Part shown: positions 36,954-49,334 of the stretch, piece after piece
Numbering within the stretch: position 1 is the first letter of the stretch
How the letters are laid out: every line of letters begins with the position of its first letter
Program-made: the position numbers and the translations under genes
The notes under the pieces: generated by a model
Database searches by the model: none
Seen by the model: the letters and a program-made list of their open reading frames with translations, nothing else
What the model was told of the DNA's origin: nothing
Source: Cladopsammia gracilis
Lineage: Eukaryota > Cnidaria > Anthozoa > Scleractinia > Dendrophylliidae
Length of the DNA stretch: 64,000 nt
Assembly (NCBI GenBank): GCA_022457155.1
Contig: JAJGOT010000214.1
Location: forward strand, 217,501 to 281,500
Reading direction: 5' to 3'

Positions 36954-37074
36954 CTTATATTCTCATTTAAAAGTTCCTGCTTTGTCACCTCACGTTCTAA
37001 TTTAAGATTTGCCTTCCCAATACTAAAAGACGTAGAAATTCCTCATCCGATGTAGTTTAGTTTTTTCTGACTCA
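36954..37074 (-). promoter_or_regulatory. Promoter of gene C: TATA-like and AP-1 elements
   Basis: An ATATAAGGAT element (minus, 36954-36960) precedes the ATG at 36855 by about 100 bases. TGACTCA is at 37068-37074, followed by CATCAAGC as in A and B. CATCCGATGTAGTTTAG is also retained. The preservation of these blocks while the exons diverged supports a regulatory role. Confidence 0.6.
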
Positions 37075-40000
37075 TCAAGCACAGGTGGCAAGACTAGTAC
37101 CCCTTAAACTTAACTTCCCAATTTTGATAATTTCTGTAAGTCTAACAGAGTCTTAGTAGTTTTATTCCATTAGTATTTGTCAGTCAAGAAACTTACGATA
37201 GTTAAAAATAGGCACTTTCAAAGATATCTGCCTTGAAATTATTTTATTGTTTAACACGGTTTTTCAACCGCGATAGAAGAATACGCCCTATTGTTACGAC
37301 AAATCCGATTATTTTAATTATTACTTTGTTTATATTTTTTTCCTGAATATTAACCGGAGTATAATAAAAATATTTCCAGCTGTGTCAACTAGCTCCTTCC
37401 GCTCTTGGCAGCAGGTGGGGTTTCCTGTTCTTTGTTTTTGAGTAATTTCAACAATAAATGTAATCATTCTTTGTGGTTTGTTTTTGTGTTGCATAAAGTT
37501 ACCACCAGCCCTGTGTATATGCTAGTAGCATTTAATTAATCTAAAAGTACAGTTAAAGACATAGTACAAAAATGTTCGTTCATTGAATTCAACATGACGA
37601 AAAGAATCCGAACTGATAACGGCTGGAAAGGAGAGCTGTTACGTTCCTGTTGTTGTTCACCGCTGTCATGAGCTAAATTTACATGATGTGGGTCAACTTT
37701 GAAGGTAGGCGAACGACGGTTGTAGAGAGTCGGGATTTAATAATAATTAATTATTCGAACATCCTATCTTCGTTTGCTTTTAATTTTCATAAAGTTTAAA
37801 CTGAAGATGCTATAATGATTTAAGAGTGTCAAAGGGATAGACAAGTTTTTCGCTAGTCAGTCGAGGACAATATTACATTTAAGTCTTGCAAATTCATATT
37901 CAATAATTTTTGGTTTCTGGATAAATAAACTGTATTACTATATAAGGACTAAACATAAGCGAATTGAAGATGAACATTCGAATACATTACAAAGTCTATT
38001 GCTGTACAGTTCCTTGGTTCTAACAGCTTTGTAGTCCCCTCTCTCATACTCTCTTACAATGTTCTCTTGAAAAAAGTGTCGATTTAAGCTCACCATGAAA
38101 GTGGATGAGAGCGGGGACAAATTGCTGGTGAAGCGAACGCGAGAGTTTGAAATCATGTCGAGCCTCGTGAAAATCTGAACAGATAAAAAAATTAAAACTT
38201 TCGAGACCGATAAGAGTGGATGAGGGCGCGTCAAATCTTTACGCAGGAACGAGGATTAAGGAGTTTAAAACATAAAGTTTAACGTTAGTAAGCAGTAATC
38301 TTGTTTACCACTGCTTCAATTCGCCGCCGTGTTCATTCCTTTCAGAGTTGTGCCGAAGAAAACAAAACATGCTACGAACGAGTCTACTCCAGTTGCTCAT
38401 CTTGACGAGCAATTGTGCTGCATGCATTTTAGTTTTAGCTGCTGGATCCGCTGTGTCATGTTATGTAATTGTGTTTGGCTAGTTTATTTTTCGACTGTTT
38501 TCTAAAAATAATGACAAATTTGGCTGATAATATCTCGCATAAGCGTCTGCGTCGTCAACTGTAAAAGTTGCGTGCGTGAATTATTGTTATGATTAGAGCT
38601 TTTCGAACCGTAAAACAAAGTGTAATGGGTTCCTGCTGGGAAAATGCCACCAAATATACAACTTAATCAAACAAAAAGATTCTATAGAACAAAACAGAAG
38701 CAACAGTTTGGAGATTATGTACAGGATTGCAAGGATAGAAGTGGATTACTGTTCATCAAATTTGATTTCTTGACCGCCTGTCAAGAAATCAAAATTGTCA
38801 TTTTTGTGGATTTTTTCCTTGGTTAATACTAGAAATACGTGTCTCGCAGAACCTCGCGAAGCTCGGGTGAGGTGGCACCGCAAAATTTTAGCGACGGGGG
38901 AGGGAGAGATTGTTTTTCTGGTTTAAGTGGAGAGGATGGGTTGCATGACGACAATGGCCGCAAAATTTGAAGTTGAGACATTCTGGTTCCCAGTCTCTTC
39001 TAACTTGTTTAATATAATTTCTTTGCTTTCATAACGTTTGGCGATTTCTCTTTCCTATTTTAAGATAACAAAGCAATTTAATGCAAGCTCCTGGTCATAA
39101 TCATGAAATCACGATATATATGTCAGCCGGGACAGTATCCCTTTCAACGAAAATCTCTATATCTAATGCAAATGAATGTTTTGATATTAATTCCGGTAAG
39201 TAAAACCTTAAAAATACGAGCAACAAGATACAGTCGACACATGCACAGTTTCATCTCTCAAAAGGAAGCGTGGAGATGATATGAGAGTAACATATTTCAG
39301 GGAGGGGAATTTTAAAACGATAATTCTTATATTTAGCCGACGTAGTGTTTGCGGCCGGAAGAAGATAGCTTGTTAGCGCAGCATAAACCAAAAAATAAAT
39401 AAAACAATGTCATAAAAATAAACTATTCAAGAGTCAAAGCAGAAATATGCCAGCAGATAAGTTTGTCTCGCTATATAAATTAAGAAATAGTTAAATACGA
39501 ATAAAATCGTCTTCAAACTGGAAACGTCACTTTCATGGCTTATCGTAAGCCTGTATTCGCAACAGATTCGATCTTAAATTGCTACAAAATGTACACATTA
39601 TGTAATTAATTGCAAAACAAAAACATGGGATAATATTCTTCGTTTTACAGAAGTTCTGATTTCTAGAAAAATAAATTCACGTTTTAAAAAATCGGACACG
39701 TAAGAGCGGAGTTACATTCAGCCGCCACCAAATAATTCAAAATCCCACACATGTACTGTTGTTATCTCTCCCCTCCCCCAAACAATTTATGGCGTCACAA
39801 ACCGTGAAAATCGCTCTAAAAGAGAAAAACATTCGAAAGCTTAGTTTTAAGTCAATTTTATTTTCAAGCATTCATAATGGACCCACATTTAAACTTTATT
39901 TGTTCTATTTTATTTTATTTACGTTCGCCCGCCATATATACAAATGTCTCACAGAGACAGTAATTTACGATGCAAGTATCATATAACGATAAGATTCCGC

Positions 40001-40078
40001 TTAACTTCTCTACTTTCGCACCAGTAAAAATCTGGTAAAAACTGACATCTCTGATGACTACTTTTGGTTTCATAATTT
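37075..40078. other. Upstream flank of gene C and 3' flank of gene D; duplicated at 58.7-62.8 kb
   Basis: No gene is seen. It contains the distal conserved block (37643-37710), a hairpin with TGATTTCTTGAC arms (about 38761-38796) and several AATAAA signals on the minus strand (near 39897-39920) that would serve gene D. Relative to the second copy there is a private stretch at about 38825-39012. The plus-strand frames are short and not conserved. Confidence 0.55.
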
Positions 40079-43000
40079 CTAGGAGCACAACGTCTTGGCA
40101 ACTATCATGAAATCCAGTTGCATTTCGAAGAGGTTAGTGTACAAATCTTCCATCGTAGCGGACGCTCGCAGAGCTATCCCTTGAAGTGTTAAAGTTGTTG
40201 CCTGTGGTTTTCCTTGCTGTGCTGCCGCGGAGCTCTGGGTACTAGTGTTAACAACACCAGAGCTGCTTGTTGCATTAATGACAACGCTTATGCTGGGACG
40301 AACGACCGCTGTACGTGGTTGTCCAGACTGCAAAAGAAGAGAAAAAGTGTTAGATAGCAGGGAAATTAAACATTAAACTGTTTTAGATAGAAAAGATGAG
40401 GTTAAAAGGACCCGACAGAGTGTATTAATATAATCTAATTTTAGGAAACAGCACCTTTTCAAATGGTTTAAGTTGGCTGAACACAGTTTTACTGTACCTA
40501 TGCATCATTAATTGTTATTTTAAAACCGCTAACGTCTGGGCGCCCAAAATTGGCGAGACACAAGATTAAGCAACAAGCTTTATATTTTGATATTTTTGTC
40601 GAGATTTAAGGGTGTTGCCATGGCAACAAAGTGGATTGTAAATCAGCCTGCAATATTTGGTTTCGTTTATTTTTAGAAAATCTAGTCGTTAGATTTTGTC
40701 CATCATTTGTCTTCAGTAAACTCGTAAAAATATTCGCATGTTAACACTGGTCTCATGTAATTTTAACAGAGGGATCTTTCGTAATTTGTGGTTTAATATG
40801 TTTGCGTTTTGTAGAAATCTCCTCTGTTAGATTGCAATTTTTTCATGGCAGGTGAGTTCGGCATATTCGGAAATATTATTGTGCCAAATTTCGTGAAATT
40901 CTAACCAGTGGTTCCGTAGAAATCAGCACATTTCCGAGGAAAGTCGCTAAAATATCCAGTCAAAATTTTTTGGTTAACTGCGCGTGCGTTGCATTTGACT
41001 GGGCTCTCGATCCAAGCACAAAAAGGACCAAAAGGCAGTGTATTTCTTCAATGGTTCTATAAATTATCTATTGATTCAACAAACATTGTTACGAACAACA
41101 AATTGTTTGATTTTAAGACGAAAAACAACACTATCGCGGTCCACGCTGAGCAAAATAAAATGATCGCTGAATAGGTGCCACGCTTGTTTTTCTCAAAACT
41201 CTGCACGTGCTGACTCTCGTAAGCAGCTGAAATTGAAAAGCGCGTGCAAACTGTGTTCAGCCACCTTAAACAAACGACTTTAACATGTATCTGTACGTTG
41301 ACTTCAGTAAATGCCGGGGTATGTGACCAAGTAATTACGACATTTAATTCATGTGAATCTGGAGAGAGTTGTATCCTTTTACATGAAATGGCGTTAATCA
41401 ATTACAACACAAAATCACTGAAATTGTTTCGCCAACAAGGCCTTGAGTTAATAGAGCAACCGGGCTCTTTGTTGGTATTCAAACATTTAATAATGAAACA
41501 ACTTAATTCACTGATTAGAAAAGAGTTACCTAAAACGTTTGCCTACAGCGAACAAAGATGAACTACAAAATAACTTTAAAAACTTACCTCTAGGAGCACA
41601 CTTTGAATCGCTTGAATAAAATATATGATATTTCCAACTGCCCATTTTATCTGTTGTAGCTGATATGTTACATCCCTGGCGACTGAAAAGGCACCGAATT
41701 GTCTTTTGAACTTGGTTATGTGCTGCATATACACCTTTAAAATTCGTCGGTTTACTTCCAATGTGCTTTCAGGCTGTGAAGATTAAAAACGTACGTATAT
41801 ATGGTATGATGTATTTATTAAAATTGCTAACAGTCACCGAAATAAACTTTACTAGCCGTGTTAGACTAGATATTTTCTTTCTGTGTATATAATCTTAATC
41901 ATAAATGAACGTATGTAATCGGTGACACGGTTTTTACAAAAGACGGAGACAATCCAATGGACCAATCAGAACGCAAAGCAAATACACGTGACCTGCTCGT
42001 TTTGTTTTAATACTTCTGCACTTCTGAGTGGTTGAAAAATTGGTGCGTAGTGATACAGAAATGAAAGAGAACGCAAATTATAATAGCCACTAAAAAGCAG
42101 ACAGCTAGATTTTCAACCGAAAAGTGTTATTTATTTTTTCAGTCAGTACCTAGGCTAAACAGCTTACCATTTTAAGAAAATGGAATATAAATACAGCTAT
42201 TTCAATTAACGTTATCGGATGAAAGTTTCAAGTCAAGACCGCAAGGTAGTATGGGATTTTTATGCACAAAGTCACCAAAATCACCAATAATCAATAAGGA
42301 AAAAAATCACCAATAAGGAGGTTAAGGAACGACGGCAACACCAAGGAAACGTCACTGGTAAAAAGTATTCGTGCTATTTTAAAATACTTTGCAGTTGTCC
42401 CAGTTTGTTTAGTTTGTCTAACGTGACTGGTTTGTATAGGAGCTCAATTTGTAGGGACGGCTTTCAAGTTGAAATGGAGACGGGAATATTAACCATCGGG
42501 TGTTCATGTTCTCCACAAGAACTATAATTTGACGTTGTTGTTTTTTGTATGACGTTGTTGTTTAGAACAGGAGGCAAACGTCCATAGCACTGCCGCCCAT
42601 TTATCGTCGCGCCCGCACTGACCAACGAAATTTAGATCATGGCTACCCATATTACTTTGCAGTCTTGACTTGAACCGAAAAAGTGTTATTTATTGTTTCA
42701 GTGTACCAAGGATAAACAGTTTACTATTTAAGATAACGGAATATAAATATTCCTTAGAGCAAAATGTTACAAACTTAGGACACATACATCATGAGGATGG
42801 TTAAAGATATTTTAACAAATCAGTATAATTGCGTTTTTAAATTCTATTTTACTTATTGTTTACAAGCATAATCGAAAAAATAGATAAATGTTCTCACCGT
42901 TGTTTTATTTATGTTTCGTGGACTGGCAAATTCCGATATCTGTATGTCTGATAATCTGTATAAGTTGTTCTTGAGCCAGCGGTTTACCTACGATGAATGC

Positions 43001-44941
43001 AAAAATGTTGTACTGAATTATTTGTACTGGATATTTAAAAAGAAAAGCGTCCTAAAAACTGACTTTTCATTACTCTTACTCTTAAGCTATATTTCAAGAG
43101 CATTTCTTGTTAGCTCATACCGTCTTTAGTAGCTGTTCCCTTTTCCTTGACACACATTTGGGTAAAGTGTGACGTTAACCGCGGTCAAACGAGAGAAATT
43201 TTGCAAAATCATTTTCACTGTTTAAAGTTTAATATATTTCCAATACACTGTCAATTTACCAAACGTTTTGAAAGTTTACCAAAAAAGTTCCAAGCGTTTA
43301 AAAACTGTGAACTGCAGAATTGTCGGCGCCATTTGCCAACAATCAGGCGCAAAGAGTTTTGGTCAGTTTTCAACGGATAAAAGCTTATTATTTTGAGAAA
43401 AATTAAACGATAGTAACGTCAACTATTTTTTTTTATACATCCTTGCCCATGTTTCCATTTAATATTGAATAAAATCTCACTTAATAAAACGAAAAACGCC
43501 TTGTACGTTTGACCGCGGTGGAAGTTTGACGACAATCGGTTCAGTGGTATGTTAAAGAGATATGATGTCATAAATAGCATGAGGTTAAGCCATTTTTGAA
43601 TAATAATGCGTATTTTTCACCTCTTTTTGGTGAAAAAAGCATATGAAACGCTACCAAAAGAGCAAAATGGTTAATTATATTTATAGCTTCCTAATGTTTT
43701 CGATAACTTTGAATTTTTAGCAAAATCTAAGATGGCGGCCATTTTGGATCACGTCACGGACCCCTAGCAGTGCCATAACCCATAATATTTACTTTCTTTT
43801 GTAGAGCACATCATAGGCTCCCTTTTAGAAGTGATATGTTTCCAATATATGCAACCGCCCTTGTATCCCCCCCTCCCGCCCCCATGTAACACAATGAGTG
43901 TATAAGTTTACGTGTAGGTCCGAGGGTTAAGTAGCCTTTCTGGCGTAGTTAACATGTGCAAAATTAAAAAAAAAAGATATGTTATCACATGCATAAAGAG
44001 TATTCAAATGAGAGTCGTAAAACTAAAACCATTTTAACAGACGCAAGCAATCCAATGAAGCTATCAGAACTCGAAGCAAACACATGTTACCGGCGGAAAT
44101 CACGCGAGAACGTGCGCGAGTAAGCCCAGCGTGTAAATCACGATTGCTTTTGGTTTATCTTCCAGCTGGCTGATTACTGAGTGACGCGAGACTTTTTAGC
44201 CAATCACAAAGCGTAGCAATGCAACACGTGTTTAAAGCAAATGCGATAATTTCGATACTCAATTGAAAACCCCTCTAAATGAGTAATAAATCGACCGCCA
44301 TTTTTGAAAAAGGTCTACAAATAGGCGTCCGGACTCTTATTAATGGCTTTCTTTCTTATTGAGATACATCAATCGCCTAAAACAGAGAATTGTATTTAGC
44401 ATGCAGTTTTTCCTGCTTTTGAAGGATAAGCACTTCCATCGCAAAGATGACTTGCTGACTGAGAGAATTACTTGTAGATCCCACCATGTTATGGACCCAC
44501 TAGTTATTTCAACATGTCACCCAGAAAAGTATGCAAGAAGTTAAAACGATTAAAAACAGAATTTTGAATTTTTTCAGACAGTGGCGAGGCCCCTCTTGGC
44601 ATTGAAAGTTTCACATCTATATGGCTAGGTTAAATAGATTATATGGTGTCATATAAAAGCAGAAATACCGTAAAAGATACTTACAATTGTTTCCTTTGTT
44701 TTAACCAGTTCCACTCCCAATTTACGCAACATCGGCTGTATGCTGTTCAACATAAATCTCGTGTTGTTATTAAGTTGACATCTGGTCACAGTTCGAGCCA
44801 TGTTGACGTTGATGAGTATACAAACTAGTATCATCAGAACTACGAGCAAAGGAAAAATAATAAAGAAAGTAAGGATAGAAGAAAGAAAGGAACGAATCGA
44901 CAACGAACTTACGATGCGAACGAACAAACAAATGATTGAAT

Positions 44942-45007
<66 letters not shown>

Positions 45008-45707
45008 TACTGCAGACAGTACTGTTTCGGCCTTCTGGGCCTCATCAGTGCAGTGCTGATGCTAGGATGGAGGTATAGCTTTAAAAGCCACCCCAAATTA
45101 GTGTGGGAAGGGAGATATGGACAACTTATTGCCTCATAATCTTTGGATCACCAACCTATTCTCGTAAGGAAGGCGATTCACAGCGATTTCTGAAATAAAT
45201 ACATAGACAGTTAAACTGAAAACAGAAATTTTCACAACAAAGATTATGAGTGAAAAAGTGCCTCAGCCGGGAGTTGAACCCGGGTCTCCTGATGACAGAT
45301 GCCTTACCACTAGGCCACTGAGACAACCACACTTACACAAACACAAACAACACATTTGTGGCTTCATAGTGGAAAGCTCTTGGGAGACATTTTTACACAA
45401 ATTCTGCAATTAGGATCGCGTCACTTTACCCAGTCGTTCAGCGATTCACAGTCCACTCCCCTTGGAAATTAATTTACAAATTAGTGAAAATTAGTGTAAA
45501 AAATAGTGAAAAAATTACAAATTAGTGAAAAAGAGCTTTCCACTATGAAGCCACAAATGTGTTGGATTATATTGTGGAGTCACGAGAGTGCTCAAACTGC
45601 AAGCCGTGAGCGAAGCAATTATGCCAATCGTGAACACCTCTTATGAGGCTCTCCACCCAATCCAATCCAATCCAATCTCCAATCCAATCCAATCCAGTCC
45701 AATCCAG

Positions 45708-45751
<44 letters not shown>

Positions 45752-46357
45752 CCTATGTAATACCGAGAAATTCTATATTCTATTTAAACCGGACATGGCA
45801 ACACTTAACAAGCGTAGCGAGCTTATATCAACTTGCAGGCACAACCGTAAGTTCCTACTAAAATTCAATCGCATCCTTAATAACCAATCATAAGTTTACA
45901 AACGTATATCCCTATTGTTTTTACGTTTGAATATTGTAACGGCTTCGGTGAAGATCATGTTGCTGATGTATATAAACTCTAACGAAACTTTAGTGTGTAT
46001 GGAAATTAACTGATGAGTGGATCAACGCTTTGTTGGTCTACGAAACAGTTCTGTATTAAAAAGTCCATATGAAACGATATTGAGTAGAAACACTTTGTTA
46101 TTACCGCTCCATTACTGCAGACAGTACTGCCGGCCTTCTGGGCCTCATGAGCGCAGTGCTGATGTTGGAGTTGAAGTTAGGCTATATAGCCACGTATATA
46201 ATACACGTATAAAGCTACGTCTGTGTCTTTAGCAGAAAATATTTTATCCAAATAAAATTAACGAAAGGAGCAAGTCCAACCTTAAGCTGAAATCAATTGC
46301 AAAATCAACAATTTTAAGGCAGCCAGGGCTTACAAATGTTAGAATACCTTTCATCAT
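40079..46357 (-). CDS. Gene D: secreted helical cytokine-like protein, second subfamily
   Basis: Coding exons (minus): 46357-46348, 44839-44685, 42987-42898, 41773-41588, 40327-40079, giving 229 residues with phases 1,0,0,0. Exon 1 (ATGATGAAAG then GTATTC donor) was found by matching the phase-1 acceptor of exon 2 and the first exon of E. Residues 1 to about 18 are a signal peptide ([17 protein letters not shown]). Cys24 precedes helix A; exon 3 is a loop; exon 4 has two helices and starts [20 protein letters not shown], aligning with RSTLLEFYRRVF of A; exon 5 has a Ser/Thr/Gln-rich loop and a last helix ending IVAKTLCS. Cys24 and Cys228, one at each end, recall the N- to C-terminal disulfide of erythropoietin and growth hormone. 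Exon 3 is the least certain, but its frame and donor are kept in gene F. A TATA box lies upstream. Cytokine role inferred. Confidence 0.75.
40468..41269. mobile_element. TTAA-bounded DNA element in intron 4 of gene D
   Basis: The ends TTAAGTTGGCTGAACACAGT and ACTGTGTTCAGCCACCTTAA are inverted repeats with TTAA at each edge, the target duplicated by piggyBac-type transposases. Gene F lacks it: only about 105 bp separate its exons 5 and 4, against about 1.26 kb in D. Other material also arrived on either side. The open frames inside lack transposase motifs. Confidence 0.65.
44943..45004. repeat. (TA)n microsatellite
   Basis: An uninterrupted AT/TA run of about 62 bases in intron 1 of gene D, directly abutting the hammerhead-like sequence. 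A second run is at 45711-45750. Confidence 0.9.
45002..45064 (-). ncRNA. Hammerhead-ribozyme-like sequence at the end of a small retroelement
   Basis: On the minus strand CTGATGA is followed by GGCC-CAGAA-GGCC (stem II), GAA and then ACAGTACTG-TCTG-CAGTACTGT (stem III, fully paired), ending TA at the expected cleavage position. The core nucleotides are all present. Upstream ATCAGCACTGCA is shared with the degenerate copy at 46.1 kb, but the sequence beyond the cleavage site differs ((TA)n here), so the element ends exactly at the cleavage site. That explains the missing second strand of stem I, which a dimeric transcript would supply. Such ribozymes are known in Penelope-like elements and animal retrozymes. 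Activity untested. Confidence 0.6.
45264..45330 (-). repeat. tRNA-like sequence, not a functional tRNA
   Basis: On the minus strand GTCTCAG and CTGAGGC can pair as an acceptor stem, GCC-TAGTGGTAA-GGC forms a D arm and CCGGGTTCAACTCCCGG a T arm. The segment between the D and T arms is about five bases too short for a proper anticodon arm plus variable loop. It is therefore a tRNA pseudogene or a SINE head. It lies within intron 1 of gene D between inverted repeats. Confidence 0.6.
45347..45565. repeat. Inverted repeat with 35-bp arms
   Basis: CACATTTGTGGCTTCATAGT plus GGAAAGCTCTT is mirrored by AAGAGCTTTCC plus ACTATGAAGCCACAAATGTG. The interior of about 150 bp includes short direct repeats of AATTAGTGAAAA. 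It is probably a MITE nested in intron 1 of gene D. Confidence 0.75.
46113..46170 (-). ncRNA. Degenerate second copy of the hammerhead-like element
   Basis: It has the same stem II (GGCCCAGAAGGCC) and stem III remains as the copy at 45.0 kb, but the catalytic strands are mutated: CTGATGA has become CTCATGA and GAAAC has become GGC. It should be inactive. Its upstream side (ATCAGCACTGCG) matches the first copy, which defines the shared element body. Confidence 0.6.
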
Positions 46358-46440
46358 TTTAAAGAAATCTTTGATCCAAGGTACGTAGGTTTGATCCTGA
46401 GTTTCCACCGGGGTTTAGACAAATCACGGGAGGGTATTCC

Positions 46441-46448
46441 TTTATATA
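46441..46448 (-). promoter_or_regulatory. TATA box of gene D
   Basis: TATATAAA on the minus strand, 84-91 bases before the ATG at 46357, the same spacing as in gene E. This independently supports the very short first exon. The AP-1/CCGATG block of the A/B/C promoters is not visible here. Confidence 0.55.
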
Positions 46449-49334
46449 CCCATCGCGAAGTTGTAAAATTCAAAATTAGAAACCTGGATTTCTGTTCCTC
46501 TCAACACTCGTCTATTCCTATTTGATGTCTTGTTGTCAAGGAAGAAAATAGCAGGGATTTTCACTGAACTATTAACTTTTTGTGTCCTAAGGTACATTTG
46601 TTCTTCTTTGTTCATTGGAGGAACCCTCTCCAGAAGGGGGCGTTTCTATTTCTGATTTATGAGCTAAGTCCAGGCGAGGATTTCTATAGAATAGTACGGT
46701 GCGGGAAGATTAGGAAAAGATCAATCGTTGCCTTGAAACTCGAATCTCCCTACTTGGTGTCTTGTTGTCAAGGAAGAGGAATAGTAGTGGTGATTTTCGT
46801 TAAATGAACATCCATTAGCTTTTGGGTGTTTTTAACCGGTACATTTGAGTTTCGTTGTGGATTTCGACATCTTGTGACGCTATCTCCTTAAACTCCCCTT
46901 AGGGCATTCCCCTATTTCTGCATTATGAGATGTCTCTCCATCTACTTTGAGGGGGTCATGCATCTACTTTTTTCTACCCTTTCCACAGTAAGGATTGTCC
47001 ATTTCTGCGTTATGAGTCCCTGTATGTACTTCAAGGGGATCATGCATGTACTTTTCATCTACCCTTGCCATAGCTAGGAAGAGTTGTCCATTTCTGCGTT
47101 ATGACCTGGATCCCAACAAACTATACAAAATAGCAGTGGAGTGCACGTGATGGGAAGATTAGGGAAAGACCAGCCTGGGCGGACTGCTTGTTTCAATAAC
47201 CTTGATCGAAATAACATTAATATTAAATATCAAAACTGAAAAACAATTTATTTTATACCAAAGCATCAGATTTACATTGAGAAAGCAAAGCTGTTGATTT
47301 CACAATGCAAATTTATACTAATGGGATAAAAACGTCCTCGATCGAATCGCTGTGAGTTTCCTTGTTACCCATCGAACAGATACTGGAACTCGTTTCTTTA
47401 AAAGAGTCCGAATATATAAAGTGAACAAGTAACATTTTTTTGCCGGTTATTTAAACGAAGTTTAGACGCGGTTTAAACCAACTTCAATTTCGCCAACCCT
47501 AATAATTAAACATTGTTTACCGTAAACAGTGTGAAGAAAGCATATAGCACAGACCAGAAAGACACATATCTACTTACAATGACCAGTTTATATTAAGATG
47601 TGGAGGTCAATTAATTGTCCTAAACCGCGGTTTACGTTAGACTTAAAGATACCGCTTAAAGATACCGCTTAAAGATCGATAATGCAGCTGCGAAAACCGT
47701 AGAACGTCAGTAATTATTCAATCTTGCAGGTGTTTCATAAATATCAGATGATCAGTCGTTTTTTGTGTGTGCTTCTGTCGGTTATTGCACCTGGTTATTA
47801 AATGGATTAATCGAAATTTCACAATGCAGCTTATATTTGCAAATTGAACTCGTGTAGCTAGTATCAAAAATTCTTAAAATACAATATTTGATGCAATATG
47901 ATTCTCATTAGATCGATTAAAGACGAATTTCATAGCATGATGCTTCGCCGTATTAGAACAAGTAAGAGCACCTGTATCACTGATTGAATTACATTTTATA
48001 TATATAAGTACGGAAATTAAAAGATCTCGATCTCATGTGCTCCCATTTCATGTCTAAAATAACGTTAAGTAATATTTTACCCTACATGTACAAATTAAGT
48101 TTTGAATTCGTCTATTATTGAGAAGCATTAAATCTATACCTTCTATTTTTTATCGTTAATTTCTTACAAACCAAAAATCTCTACATTTAACGAAAATATT
48201 GTTTTTTTAGTATTCTTAACTAAGTTGTCAGGCGACTTTAACGTCCGAATTTAACTTATTTTACACCTGCTAGCGAAAATATCAACATTTAGTGATCCTC
48301 TTACTCATTTAATTTATTCTCTTTACTGAATATGTTTGTTGCATTTAACGTCAAATTTGACATACAAAACAATTGATCTGATTTTGAATACATGAATTAT
48401 GCATGTATTCACAATCATTTTCCAAGAAAAGAACTTCTAGGCTAGAAGCCATGAAACTAATGTCGTGCGCATAAATATTGTTAAGCCAATGATAAACTAG
48501 AAAATGTTAGACTTCGCGATGTAGGTGTACTCAATGTTGGCCATTTGAACCAGTTTGAATGTAATTCAACTGTTCGATATAGGTCGTCAACGTCATCCTC
48601 ATAAGGATCCGGTAGGTGTATATGTAATTGGCCTTACAGTTCGAAGTGTTGATTTTATGTCTCGCGGCAGGTAAAATTGAAATCAGGTGTTCCTTCCATT
48701 TTTGCATCCTAAGTAACACATCAACCAACTTATGGGCGAGGTTTTATAAACAGTGTGCATCATCTTTTTAAATAGGCATACATGGTGGAAGCAATGTTTT
48801 ATTTATATCCAGGAAATTGTTAGGACTGTTATTCTTGGTACAATTTCAATGGGCAAATCCCCACTAAATATATATCACATCAGGATGAGAAAGTTAAAGA
48901 ATACATATTGTGGTTCGACACCTGGTCATAAAGGTAACACTATAATGGAAAATACGCACGGAACTTTTAGCTACACCGTGATAGCATAAAACGAACGAGG
49001 TTCAGCGCGGCAAACAAAATGATTGTCTTTTAATTTTCAATAAATAAATTTCAATAAATACAATAAATTTCAATTACAAAAAAAGATTACTTCATGACCA
49101 TTTTATCAATAAATACGTCCGATTTGGAGTAATAATTATCATTTGGGTCAAACGCGGACAGGAAAATGTCTTCGTTTAGTCGATTGATAAGAAAATTTAC
49201 CAGGATAAATAATAGAGCGAATTTCATTTTGCAGTATTTTTTCTTATTATTTAAATCTAGTTGATTCAACTGCACCGCTAACCGCGAGATCAACTTTGAT
49301 GTAAGTTCAAGAACGTTTTTCTTCAAGATTTCTT
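46449..49334. other. Intergenic between D and the foldback element
   Basis: Two direct copies of a block with GTCTTGTTGTCAAGGAAGA lie about 235 bp apart (46525 and 46760). A tandem repeat of about 75-80 bp with GTCCATTTCTGCGTTATGA spans about 46905-47110. At 48531-48728 (minus) an open frame with amphipathic residues (DVLLRMQKWKEHLISILP) has an AG before it and a GTAAGG donor after it, so it could be a stray exon of the same gene family. At 49087-49326 (minus) a frame ends in a short hydrophobic N terminus (MKFALLFILVNFLI). Neither can be assembled into a gene. Confidence 0.35.

Noticed and set aside
41057..41561. Frames of 105-114 codons in intron 4 of gene D
   Set aside because: They lie across the TTAA-bounded insertion that is absent from gene F and contain no transposase motifs.
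44649..44927. 92-codon frame starting upstream of exon 2 of gene D
   Set aside because: Its upstream part begins at a non-ATG codon and precedes a good acceptor at 44839. The phase-1 join to ATGATGAAAG at 46357 matches the other genes better.
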